Shown one piece after another: positions 32,460-43,407 of a DNA stretch of 64,000 nucleotides. Each line of letters starts with the position of its first letter. The stretch's first letter is position 1. A model generated the notes under the pieces. The model saw only the letters and a list, made by a program, of their open reading frames with translations. It made no database searches and was not told the origin of the DNA. The position numbers were made by a program, and so were the translations under genes. Source of the DNA: Fulvia fulva (Eukaryota > Ascomycota > Dothideomycetes > Mycosphaerellales > Mycosphaerellaceae); the NCBI RefSeq assembly GCF_020509005.1, contig NC_063016.1:4650001-4714000 (forward strand), written 5' to 3'.

Positions 32460-33534
32460 ATGCAGCTGGTGTATAAGGTAGTACTGCTTGCTCTACTCGC
32501 TTTCATGTTGCGCTCTCCTCTTTTGCGGCTACAGCAGACTGCAACTCACTTGATCAAGACCACAGCACCCGCTGCCTCTAGAACCTTTACCAGCACATCG
32601 ACAGTACAAAACGACACAATGTCCGACGACAGACCATCGGGCTTGATCGCCAAGAAGGGCCTCGAGCTGTTGACCTTTGGCACCCCCAACGGTAAGTCCT
32701 CCGTTGCAGCAGACATGGAGAGCAATCGTTGACACAGTACACAGGCCACAAAGCAAGCATCATCCTTGAGGAGCTAAAGGAGGCGTACGGAAAGCCACAC
32801 TACGTCTACCAGTCCATCAACATTGGTCAGAACATCCAGAAAGAGCCTTGGTTCACAGAGAAAGGCCCAAACGGACGTATTCCTGTCCTGATCGACCACG
32901 ACAATGGTGGCCTTGGTATCATGGAAGGCCAGGCAATCCTGTCTTATGTGACACGACACTTTGATCCAGACCACAAGTTCTCTTTCACCAGCGACCCGGA
33001 GCTGTCCCTATGTGAGCAATGGGTCGCATGGCAACATGGCGGGCTTGGACCAATGCAGGGACAGGCGAACCAGTAAGCTATCATGTGCTACACAACCATC
33101 GACCGAATTACTGACAATGCCATACTAGCTTCTATCGCCTCGCCAAGGAGCGCATCCCGTACCCTACCCAGCGCTACGTTGGCGAGACCGAGCGTCTGTA
33201 CGGCGTGCTCGATGCACGTCTCAAGAACAACGACTACCTTGTCGGCAACACATACTCGATCGCCGACATTGCAAACTTCTCCTGGGTCAACGTAGCCTAC
33301 TTTGCTGGCGTCAACCTAGACGACTTCCCCAATCTTCACAAGTGGTGGGAGAGGATCAACGCACGTCCAGCGGTCAAGAAGGGCGTCGCAGTACCGAACG
33401 AACCAAGCATCACGAACGAGGCCTACAAGAGGAGACTGAAGGACGAGCCGGAATTCAAGCAAAAGGAGGATGAGCTTAAGGAGATTGGCAAGAAGGCGAA
33501 AGAGCAGTACAACTACAAATACTCGTCGCCATAG
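32460..33534 (+). CDS. Glutathione S-transferase (Ure2p-like class) with N-terminal extension
   Basis: Three exons, 32460-32691, 32745-33072 and 33129-33534, give 321 residues; introns are 53 and 56 nt. The GST N-domain begins at about residue 65 (LELLTFGTPNGHKASIILEE), with NGRIPVLIDHD before the cis-Pro and MEGQAILSYV as the Glu/Ser glutathione contact. The C-domain has ANHFYRLAKE and NTYSIADIANFSWVNVAYFA, typical of the Ure2-like fungal group. The first 53 residues are hydrophobic and then Arg/Ser/Thr-rich, resembling a mitochondrial or membrane presequence. A second in-frame ATG at 32619 (MSDDRPSG) gives a canonical cytosolic enzyme of about 268 residues. Confidence 0.9.
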
Positions 33535-33631
33535 ATCGATGTGGATATATACCGGGCTGGGGCAAAATGAACAACGACAGCCTCCGTGCATTCTAGTATG
33601 CCGTATACTCCCAAACTCCCACCCCACCAGC

Positions 33632-34450
33632 CTACTTCAGCCCTCCAGCAATGATTAGACTCTGCCCGGTGGTGAAGCCGGTCTTCGCATAGAAGACGAC
33701 GGCATTCGCAACCTCCTCTGGCTCGCACAGTCTCTGCATTGGAATGCTGTTCACAAGACCAGGGAATTGGTCGCCGTTTGGCAGAAGGCCAGTGTTGCCA
33801 ACCATTGCCTGTACAACGTTAGAAAGTTGACTGCTCACAGGTGCTGCCATGCTTACCGGCGCGACGTCATTGACAGCAATGTTGTACGGCGCAAGTGTTG
33901 TCGACAAATTCTTCATCATGCCCATGGTCCCACCCTTTGAGGCTGCATAATGGCACCCGTTCATGCCTCCGCCGTGCGCTGCAATCGACGATACAAAGAT
34001 GATGCGTCCCCACTTCTGCGCCTTCATGCCATCCACAACACCCTTGACCAGAAGGAAGGGTGCGCGTAGGTTTACGTTGATGGTGATCTCGAACTCGCTC
34101 AGAGGGATGTCGGAGACATCTCTGATTCTCTTGCCGTAGCCGGCGTTTGAGATCAGGATCGAGACGGCACTGTTGTGTTCTTTCTGGACCTCTTCGCAAA
34201 GCTTCGTTGTTTGTTCCGGAGACGACAGGTCGGCTTGGTGGATTGTGAAGCGCTGCTTGCTTTCTGCGCCGTTCGTCGCTGGTTGCAGCTCCTTCACCAG
34301 CTTCTCTATCGACTCGCGGTTGGAGGAGTATGTGAGGGCGAGATGACAGCCCAAGGATGCGAATTGTCTGGCACAAGCTGACCCGATGCCTCCTGAAGCA
34401 CCAGTAATCAAAACCAGTCTTCCCGCGACGTCGTTGTCCACGTTAGCCAT
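33632..34450 (-). CDS. Short-chain dehydrogenase/reductase (FabG-like)
   Basis: 256 residues after removal of a 48-nt intron at 33809-33856 (exons 33857-34450 and 33632-33808). The intron has a GTAAGC donor and a CTAAC branch site, is a multiple of three and has no stop, so the raw frame reads through; splicing yields NDVAPAMVGNTG, the expected family sequence. The NAD(P) motif TGASGGIG is at about residues 16-23, ISNAGYG follows, and the active site is Ser in FVSSIAAHG and Tyr/Lys in YAASK. The C-terminus IIAGGLK is usual for 3-oxoacyl-ACP-reductase-like SDRs. The substrate is unknown. It is transcribed divergently from a Zn2Cys6 regulator 308 bases away. Confidence 0.9.
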   Translation of the reverse strand: MANVDNDVAGRLVLITGASGGIGSACARQFASLGCHLALTYSSNRESIEKLVKELQPATNGAESKQRFTIHQADLSSPEQTTKLCEEVQKEHNSAVSILISNAGYGKRIRDVSDIPLSEFEITINVNLRAPFLLVKGVVDGMKAQKWGRIIFVSSIAAHGGGMNGCHYAASKGGTMGMMKNLSTTLAPYNIAVNDVAPVSMAAPVSSQLSNVVQAMVGNTGLLPNGDQFPGLVNSIPMQRLCEPEEVANAVVFYAKTGFTTGQSLIIAGGLK

Positions 34451-34758
34451 TCTCGCGTATGGTAATGATTGCCAGGTACGATGCAGTGCTTGGAGAGCGA
34501 CTGAGGACTTCTATAAACAGACACGAGCATGCGCATGGCCATTGCCGGAGTATATTTGTCCGCATGCTGCAGTTGAGGATGCGCCGAAGCGCAGGCATTG
34601 GAGTGCCGTCAGTTGCCCAGATGCGGGCAGTGCAATGTGATTATGTGACGAGTCTGACGACGCCCGCCGAAAGCTGCTCAGTGCTCACAGCAGACCTCAA
34701 TTGCCGCCGCCCTCTGCCAAACTTTCACAACTAAGTTATTGTTCTGCGACACTTGACA
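34451..34758. promoter_or_regulatory. Shared divergent promoter region (SDR / Zn2Cys6 regulator)
   Basis: 308 bases between two start codons facing away from each other. Both promoters must lie here. No specific operator was identified with confidence. Confidence 0.5.
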
Positions 34759-37470
34759 ATGCCCGGCACTCAGGCTGTCACCAAGTCGGAAAGCATATCG
34801 AGAGACGACAAGAAGGAGAAGCGCACGAGTCGCGCGTGCTTGAATTGCCGCAGCCGGAAGAGTGCTTGCAATCTGTGAGTCGTCGTCTCCACAATCTCCA
34901 TACTGCGCGCGACACGTGGCGAAGAAGTGCAACAAGAAGAACGTGTGCGTGTTGTTGTCCAGCAGATGCGCGGACGCCTAAGCGCGCAGACGGCGAGTCG
35001 GCGCAGGCATATAGCGTGCCGAAGGCGACCAGCATCTTCGAGCCGGCCGTCGTGTTCAAAGACCGATATCCAAGTGGCCGACGACAGGCTGACATGAGTG
35101 TGGCAGACCGACCGATGAGAGCGGACAGATTACCACCCCATGCGAGAGGTGCAAGGCGTCCAACTTGGAGTGCGTCATTGGCTCGAGCAACCGCGGTATG
35201 TACAACAACATGATGGTCATGGTCGTTGAGCACGTGGAGCGGTGGGCTCGCGATGCGCCCTCAACCACGCCGTGCATCCACATGCATCCCCACGCGCATA
35301 GCTGACGACCTCGCGTTTGACAGGCGGACGACGCGTTCGGAAGCGCACATTGGATCATGCCAAGATTCTCGATGACAATCCTCGGAAACACCTTCGCCAG
35401 TCCAGTGAGGTGACAGCTGGCGCAGATGAGCGCTATCAATCCGAAGAACTCTCCTACAGCAACGACCGTGAGGTCTGGCCGACCGATTACCACAATGGCG
35501 TCGCACTGTCCGACACGCTGAACCCATCTACGCCGCGCATCATGCTCGACCCAGCGTTACAGGCAGCAGATGTGGGCGCCAGAGACTCTTACCTAGGTAC
35601 TACTCAAGCAACACGAGAAAGCTCGACGCTGTCGACGAGTAACATTGCCTTCAACGACTTGCAGAACCCCAGTGATGCGCTCGGGATACTGGCGCAGATT
35701 GCCAGCCACGGGGAAAATGCTGGGCCAGCTCTCGTCCCGAGCCATGGAAACTCATCCTATGGCCAAGGCCAGTCGCAGATGGACTACGTTCTCGTGAGAG
35801 ACGGCAGACTCTCGTTGTCAAAGATCATACAGTTGCTGCAGCGATACAAGCATTACTATCACCCGTACTTCCCGATCGTTCCCGAGGCCACATTGGATGC
35901 CACCAACTTGAGCAAGACGGCACGGGACGAGAAACATCTATTGACCGCCGTCCTGGTCATTGCTTCCAGAGATCTGATCGACGAGCCCACCATCTTCATC
36001 GCCTGCTCAGAGTACATGAGGTCTTTGGTCTCAGTACTTGCAGCAGGCGGCGAGGGCAAAGTAGAAGCTGTGGAGGCGCTGCTAGTCCTTGCCGAATGGA
36101 CGCCATACACTTCACGATCGGATGCTGGTCATGTGGGTCGAGGCGAAGAGGACCGAGAAGCATGGATGCACGTTGGGAATGCACTACGGATAGGCTACTT
36201 CCTTGGACTTGACCGATACTCCTTTCAAGTCCGCGGAGACGATGTGAAAGATCCTCAGTGGCAACGAAAGCGTCTGGTCTGGACTGCTTGCTACATTAGT
36301 GACCGGCAGATAAGCATAAGACTGGGTAGAGCTTTCTGGTCAAGAGGTCCTGGGCCACTCACAACACTGTCAAAGGCAGACTTCCCGATGCTGGCACCGA
36401 CTGCCCCTGGAGGCGAGGACTATGCGAGTATATTCCAAGCTACCCTTGAGCTTACGTTGCTCTTCTCCAACGTCCACGATGTGCTCTACTCGAATCCTGG
36501 AAACAGCATGAGGAGCCATCTTAGCGGCGGCTACATCAAGTACATTGACGACTTTCGAAGTGCTATCTATGGATGGAAGAGTGTGTGGGGCACTCTCACG
36601 TGCTCAGGACCTCTCAAGGCTACGCTGCTAATGTCGTACGACTACCTACGACTGTACACCAATGCCTTTGCTTTCCATGCTACCGTCAAGCGTGCACTAC
36701 CGCAGATTCAGCAAGGGCAAGAAAACAGGTACGTACAAGGCGAACCACAACATCCGCATCTTAGTCTGACTTCGAATAGGCGCTCGGCGCATCCTCAACC
36801 CGGTCGTGTCTTCTACAACAACGTCGGGGCTGTCGGAGACGCACGATTCATATACGAAGGTCTGGATGCCGCAAAGAACCTTCTGAGCATGGTCAACACT
36901 TTCGTGGACCCAGAGAAGTCACTACGACACATGCCGCTACGCTTCTACCTCTATTGCATCTATTCGGGAGTCTTCCTCTACCGAGCACGATGTGTTGGTG
37001 TTCTTGCTTCGGACGAAGAACAGTCCGTCCGATCACTGGTTCAAGAGACGATCAATCGACTCGAAAGATCTGCTATCGGCACCCACCACCCTGGAAACAG
37101 ATACTCTCAGCTGTTGCGACTACTGTGGGATAAAGTCGAGCGCAAAGAACGTAAAGGCAATTCTTCTACCGCCACGATCGCCAATCCATACAGGCCTGGC
37201 AGTGTTGGTGGACCTACTCCGAATTCGAACGCCTCGGGAGGACCTACGTCGGCTGCCTTGCAGCAAGATAACTCGCCAGCTTTCACAGAGCCAATGGGCG
37301 ACTTCTCTTGGACTGATCTTGATGCTATCGGCAACTTTGCTATCAATGGTAATGGAGGTGCTACCATGAATGATGCTGAGTGGTGGTCTGGGTTCTTGCC
37401 GGCCGACTCCAACAACTTTTTGTTCGAGACACTGCCCGGTATGGATGATTGGAACCTTGGGATGCAGTGA
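34759..37470 (+). CDS. Zn2Cys6 transcription factor with fungal_trans domain
   Basis: Four exons (34759-34874, 35107-35195, 35324-36728, 36780-37470) give 766 residues with phases that close. The zinc cluster is CLNCRSRKSAC (Cys27, 30, 37) then CERCKASNLEC (Cys51, 54, 61), split by a 232-nt intron; the loop between Cys37 and Cys51 has 13 residues, longer than usual. The fungal regulatory domain is recognisable from YHPYFPIVPEATLDATNLSK to about residue 480. The third intron (51 nt, 36729-36779) is a multiple of three and stop-free. The C-terminus is acidic/aromatic (DWNLGMQ), like an activation tail. The divergent SDR is a natural candidate target, by position only. The long first intron is the least certain part of the model. 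Confidence 0.82.
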
Positions 37471-37846
37471 GATAGCACTGGTCACAGATGACAAACAAGA
37501 GCAGGACTGATGGGTCTTTACTGCACGGATATCGCGATGTGTCGACTGCGAGACAGTGCGAAGAAGGAGGGACATTTTGAGGAGCTTTGCTTGACAGCTC
37601 GGTTCAATCAAGGAAGAAAGTTCTGGCCCGACAATGTTCCCTGGAGGGCGATCACATGAGGCGGGATTTCACGGCGGCTGAACACTCTCGGTCCATTGTA
37701 ATGACCGAACCGACTGCTAGCTGCCGACAGCTACATTTCCAACAAGGTGAACAGCACAGCTCCTCAAGCTACCCTCTCTGGTCAATTGACTTTCCTCTTC
37801 TTGCCGTCACACTTATTGGCAATACGCATCTGACATTGCCGCCAAT
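37471..37846. other. Intergenic region
   Basis: About 375 bases between the regulator's stop and the hydroxyacid dehydrogenase start on the same strand. No gene was recognised. It should hold a 3' UTR and a promoter. Confidence 0.45.
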
Positions 37847-38948
37847 ATGACAGCGCTAGGATCTGCATTACTCATCGGCCAGATTACACACGCTCGTAAA
37901 GAGTGGGAAGCTTTAGGGTCGCTGCTCACACTGAAGGTAGACGTTACGAGGCGTGGTCGAGGTAAACTCTGAAACTGATTTCGGGGTTTAGGAATATGGC
38001 GAAGGGTCAAGAGAGGATTTTATCAAGAGACTGGACGCCGGCGAATACGATGATGTTGTTGGCATTTACCGCTCGAATGACTCGGTAGCTGTGACCGGAC
38101 CTTTCGACCAAGAAATGATCAATCACCTACCCAAGAGTTTGAAGTATGTCACTCACAATGGAGCTGGCTACGACAACATCGACGTTCCAGCCATCACAAA
38201 ACGCGAAATTCAGGTTAGCAGCACGCCCATTGCCGTGGACGATGCTACTGCGGATGGTATGTCTATCCCAACGATATTTTGTTGTGCTCCTTTCTGATTA
38301 CCCGAAGTCGCCCTCTTCCTCATGCTTGGTGCCCTCCGCCGCATCACAATCCCCTTCACCGCCGTCCGAAAAGGCGAATGGCGAGGCAAAGGCTTCGGTC
38401 TAGGCCACGACTCTAAGAACAAAGTCCTCGGAATTCTAGGCATGGGAGGAATCGGTCAAGCAGTCGCACAACGGGCAAAGGCATTCGGCATGACAATCCA
38501 ATACCACAACCGAACCCGCCTCCCCGAGTCCAAGGAACAGGGAGCGAAATACGTCTCCTTCGATGAGTTACTCGCCACTTCCGACGTCCTCAGCTTAAAC
38601 CTCGCCCTCGGCCCATCGACGCGACACATCATCGGCAAGCCCGAGTTTGAGAAGATGAAGGACGGAATCATAATTGTGAATACAGCGAGGGGACCCATTG
38701 TCGATGAGGCTGCGCTTGTGGATGCGTTGAATTCTGGCAAAGTCTTCTCGGCGGGTTTGGACGTTTTTGAAGAGGAGCCGAAGATACATCCTGGCCTGCT
38801 GGAGAATGAGAATGCGGTGCTGCTGCCGCATGTGGGCACTGCGACGTGGGAGACGCAGAAGGATATGGAGGTGCTGGTGTTGGATAATTTGAGGAGCGCG
38901 GTGGAGGGGAGGGGACTCATTACGCAGATACCGGAGCAGAAGAAGTGA
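37847..38948 (+). CDS. D-2-hydroxyacid dehydrogenase, glyoxylate/hydroxypyruvate reductase type
   Basis: Three exons, 37847-37936, 37992-38256 and 38308-38948, give 331 residues; introns are 55 and 51 nt. The catalytic and NAD(P) features are all present: LGMGGIGQAVAQRAKAFGM (dinucleotide fold), NTARGPIVDEAALVDAL (catalytic Arg), FEEEP (Glu) and LLPHVGTATWET (His). THNGAGYDNIDVPA precedes the cofactor domain. The enzyme class reduces glyoxylate or hydroxypyruvate to glycolate or glycerate, as does yeast Gor1. The exact substrate is not assigned. No lesion was seen. Confidence 0.9.
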
Positions 38949-39456
38949 GCGACGATATACAGCAACGACCTGACGGGATGACTGTAGGCCGAGATTATTT
39001 TGGCAGCGACGGCCGCAAGAGCGAAGCACCACTATAGACTTTTCGAGGCATTTGAGGCTTCACGCAGCAGACGCTCCTATCCAGAGATTTTTGACATCCT
39101 GCTGCTAACCACAAAGACGCCTATAGACCCAAACTTCACCTATTCCCTCTCATCACCACCGCCTATCGAGTCCGAGCGAGGCCATCTTTTTCAATAGCCG
39201 ACAAACCCGGATCTAGATGCCGACCGTTGCCGAGCCAAGCAACGCGACGTGAGACACTACTCCACCTCCACTCCCCACAAGCAAAGGATGGAGCCCCAAG
39301 CTGTGCAAAGCCTCCAACGAGAATGCTTCGCTCGCACCTCAGCCGAGATCCCACACGGGCACGACCACCAGCTCGGTGTATGGCATAGGTGGACATTAGT
39401 ATGCATGCAAGCGTGGCAAGCGTGGCAAGCAAATATATGAGCTGCGGGTACCCCCA
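38949..39456. other. Intergenic region
   Basis: About 510 bases. Antisense ORFs overlapping the sugar transporter extend into it, but they have no domain. It probably contains the transporter's promoter. Confidence 0.45.
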
Positions 39457-41307
39457 ATGACAGACTCGACAGTCCGTCCGTTGAGAACTTTTGCGAGCGC
39501 AGTGGGGCGAGGACCGCAGCGGGACAGCAAGATTCTGAGGTTCTGGAAGTCGTCGATATATCCTCAAGAAGATCGAGGGGACTACACACGACTCACACCG
39601 TCCGACCAGGAAAGCCGACCGACCATGGAGTCTACCACGAAAGCCACCACGATATGGCAGGACCTCGTGCAATATCGTCGCGCCTACTTCCTCACGGCCG
39701 TGGCGGCCTTTGGTGGCATGCTCTTCGGTTGGGACACAGGCCTCATTGGAGGTGTCCTGACGATGAAATCTTTTCAGAACAGTTTCGGCCTCGACGACGA
39801 GTCTGATGCTTACGCGGACCTCTCGGGGAACATTGTATCGGTCCTTCAGGCGGGCTGCTTCTTTGGTGCCATGTCGAGTTTCTATGTCTCGGACAAGTTC
39901 GGACGCAAGACTGCGCTGATCATCGCGGATGTCATCTTCATTATTGGGAGTATCTTTCAAACTTGCTCTGCGATCAATGCTACGAGTCTGACGGAGCTGT
40001 ACGTCGGGCGGGTGATCGGGGGCTTTGGCGTCGGACTCATCAGTGCTGTGGTACCGACCTATATTGGTGAGAATGCCAACAAGGAGATACCGGGATCATG
40101 CTGAGTTTCTTTGTGAACTACGGAGTCAACACCAGCATATCATCGACCTCGTCAACGCAATGGAGAGTGCCCTTTGCTCTACAGATGGTCCCCGGAGCGC
40201 TGTTGCTGGCGGGCATCTTCTTCCAGAATGAGAGTCCTCGGTGGCTGGTGGAGAAGAACAGGATTGAAGCGGCTCGTCAGGCGCTTGCACAGGTTCGAGC
40301 TAAGGATATTCATCACCCCGATGTTACTCGCGAACTGGAGGAAATTGTCGAAGACTTTAATGGACAGGAGAAGCTTCCGCTTGTAGCTCAGCTTAAGGTT
40401 ACTTGCAGCAGTTCGAAGACGTTCTATACCTTTGGGATGGCTGTGACGCTGATGTTCTGGCAGCAATGGTATGTTATCGCTGGCTTGACACTATCGCGCT
40501 GCATCTTTTAGCTGACGTTTGGACAGGACTGGAACGAATTCGATTAATTACTACGCACCCCAAATCTTCCAATCGGTCGGACTCGGCGGCAACAGCTCCA
40601 AGCTATTCGCCACTGGCATATACGGTGTGGTCAAAGTCGTCATCACCGCCTTGGGTCTCATGTTTGCCACAGAACAAGTCGGCCGCAAATGGAGCTTGAT
40701 CATCGGCGGGTGCGGCCAAGCCTTTGCCATGTTCTACATCGGCATCAACCAAGCCGTCAACCCAGTGACCCCAGGCGCTGCTCTCAACGGCAACAGCACG
40801 TTCGCCATCGTCTGCGTCTACCTCTTCGTGGTCTTCTACTCCTTCGGCTGGGGTCCGATACCATTCGTACTTTCAGCAGAGTGTGCACCAAACCACGTCC
40901 GCTCCTTGATCATGGCAGCAGCTCTCATGACCCAGTGGCTGATGAACTTCGTCATCGCGAAGCTGACCCCAATCATGCTGGCCAAGATTACGTTTGGTAC
41001 CTTCCTCCTCTTCGGCGCGTGCTGCATCATTATGGTGGTCTACACGGTCTTCTGCGTACCAGAGACGAAGAACGTTCCTCTTGAGAGTATCTATCTTCTC
41101 TTCGAGGGCAATATCATCAAAGGCGCAACGAAGGACACCATTCCACGCTTTAGCCGTGCGAAGGTGCTGCAGCACAGGCGGAATGGCGATTCCGAAGAGG
41201 CTGGGGTGAAGGATGTTGATGCAGATTCTGCGAAGCATGTTGAGCGCACTACTCATGAAGAGCTGGGGTCGAATGTCTGGTATCCGCAAAACGGCGAACG
41301 GGCTTAG
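39457..41307 (+). pseudogene. Sugar porter (MFS) gene with internal frameshifting deletion
   Basis: The N-terminal half is clear: FGGMLFGWDTGLIGG, FYVSDKFGRKTALIIAD and VGRVIGGFGVGLISAVVPTY. Just after IGENANKEI (about 40088) the sequence jumps to a different frame at GIMLSFFVNYGVNT. The dozen or so family residues normally between them (an RGR...Q motif) are missing, so a deletion of about 37 bases that is not a multiple of three is inferred. The rest is intact: FFQNESPRWLVEKNR, a 58-nt intron at 40469-40526 giving FWQQ|WTGTNSINYYAPQIF, and VPETKNVPLE. Without readthrough the protein ends after 215 residues. Start codons are possible at 39457 or 39625. The family takes up hexoses or related sugars. 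Confidence 0.8.
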
Positions 41308-42620
41308 ATCATGATTCTTCTTGCGCCAAACAAATACAGGGCATAGACTACGACGATTTACGGCAGAATATATATATATATCACCACCCAGACACATAGA
41401 ACGATTGTCTGCGACCCAACAGGTCTGATGCGCAAGCACCTGACTCCAGTGTTGAGAGTAAGTCACGATGCTTCACTCAGTGTCTTCATTACAACGCCTG
41501 GTGCCGCCCTCTGACATCAATCTCCTCCTGCAACGACCCTGCTCCACCACATCCATCCCGCTCGATCCCCAAGCCACCTCCTACTCCCCACAGACCGTCA
41601 ACGCATTATACTCCTGCGGTCCACACATCGTCACCCTCAACGGACTCGTATCCGTATACTCCGCCCTCTTCTTATGCACAAAGGGTCCCTTCTTCTCCTG
41701 AATGCACTGCCGGTCAAACCCTCATCAGCACGACGACGACCGACACAACAGTAGAGTCTTGGCGAATTTTGGAGGGCTGCTGATGTTCTAGAGGTAGGAG
41801 TCACACGAGGAAAGTTGAGGAAGTTTTACGCAGAAAGTCCACAAGTCCCGCTCTTCACACCACCCGTTTCCCCAGGAAGAAGGGGAGGAGGGCTGTGGGG
41901 TGCATGGTTGTGATGCAGGTTCGGTAGATGTGCTCAATGTTTTCGAGATCTGGAATGAAGTCCGCGACGAGGACGACTATACTCGCACATTGCGAGCCGC
42001 GACTTACGAATTCCTTGTAGGAGACTTGTCTCAGTATGAGGCGAGGACGACGTGTTCTGCTGGGATAGTCAGTAGAAGCACCCAAGGGCCGCGGCACAAC
42101 TGCGTAGAAGGACCTTGGCAGTCTTGTCGCATTGCTTGTCTACCACATTGTTGAAGACAGTCACTGCTTCTTCGATATAGACCATGATTGCAAGCTGAAC
42201 GAGACCGTCGACATGAGGCGTATCCGAAGATATTTGCATTACAATTCTGTACATCTGTCTCAAGTCCTCTCGATCCGCATTCCGATGCACCTGACCACAA
42301 CCCATGGGTTTCACACAGGTCCTTGGTCATTAGCACGGCGACGCAGTTCGATACATGTTCTCATCTCTCTGGGCACAGCCATTGCGATCAGCGTGATGAT
42401 GGTGATATGGGTTGCTGTGGCAATGTCCAGGATAGTGATGACTATCCCTCCACTCAGGCTGTCTGTAACACCTCACAAAAGTCGGCGTACTCGTGCGATA
42501 TCCCATCCTGCCCCTCGCCACAGTCAGCTGTTCTCTCAACTTCCTTTTCAGCCGCAGGTGCAACCTCTCCGCCGGCTATAGTTCCTTCCTCCTCCCTCTA
42601 TGCAGCCAGCGGCCCAGAAG
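41308..42620. other. Gene-poor region
   Basis: About 1.3 kb. It starts with an AT dinucleotide run near 41369-41381. ORFs at 41468-41701 (plus) and 42069-42314 (minus, with IMVYIEEAVTVFNNVVDK) are open but have no family match I can name. They could be fragments of decayed genes. Confidence 0.4.
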
Positions 42621-42878
42621 TCATCTTGTCGAACCTGGCGTTGCAGTCTTTGGCGGTGTTGGGTATGCGTATCGACCTGAGGCTGTTGTGGGAGTCGTGA
42701 CTGTCGATCGTGGCAGGCAGTAAGGACATGGTGAGTTGGTGCTTGATCGTACTGCTTGGTAGTCTTCGCAGAAGATGACTCTGGTGAGGTCTTCAGTCAG
42801 ATTCTTCGGGCACAGGTGTGTGTGCATCGGCACGTGCTCGATGCATGAGGCGTAGTGAGTGTATTTGTGGTAGCACAT
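42621..42878 (-). CDS. Small Cys/His-rich protein
   Basis: From the ATG at 42878 the protein has 85 residues: MCYHKYTHYASCIEHVPMHT, then LCPKN, FCEDYQ and CPYC, followed by a Thr/Pro-rich tail. The spacing of Cys and His at the start and the closing CPxC resemble small zinc-binding-like proteins that are common and uncharacterised in Dothideomycetes (family memory, not a search). There is no signal peptide from this start. The open frame extends upstream to 43055, but the extra part looks non-coding. Function unknown. Confidence 0.45.
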   Translation of the reverse strand: MCYHKYTHYASCIEHVPMHTHLCPKNLTEDLTRVIFCEDYQAVRSSTNSPCPYCLPRSTVTTPTTASGRYAYPTPPKTATPGSTR

Positions 42879-43407
42879 CGTCGAATCTTGGGTGAGTCTC
42901 AGTATTGAGAAGGTGGCTGGTTGAGTTGTGTCGTGCAGCGGTTCGCAGGAGTTCGTGCTCGGTTCCCGGTACCGATATGATGGATCGATCGGATGCGAAA
43001 GAAGGAAACCGCCCAATGTGAGTTGTGTTTCGAGATGAAGGTCGGTCAGCATCAAGTTGTGCCTTGTTCTTGTTGAGTCGAGGACTTCGCGACCACAGTG
43101 CTTGTCAATTGCGACAGCACTCCTTTATCTTGGTGTGCCACTGCAATGTTTGATGGTTGATGTTCTAATGCAGGGCTGTTTGCCACGCGAACTGGTGGTC
43201 TGTGTGCAACAAACACGAGGTGATTGTCCAAACAACGTTCATACAAACACCGTCATCCTCCAAGGTTCGGGATCAACATATATCTCTGGACGTACATGCA
43301 TCAAGCATGTCGGACGCTGCAGCGGAGCGGTATGCCCATCATGGCGGGCTGTAAGTTTGCCATTCGTTGTAACAGATGTGATGGTGGTCAGAAATGATGT
43401 TAGCATC
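42879..43407. other. Intergenic region
   Basis: About 530 bases between the small Cys/His ORF and the TTI1 stop. No gene was recognised. Confidence 0.4.

Noticed and set aside
39163..39960. Minus-strand ORF of 265 codons
   Set aside because: It is antisense to the sugar porter's well-supported N-terminal exon and has no recognisable domain; its length comes from codon bias on the other strand.
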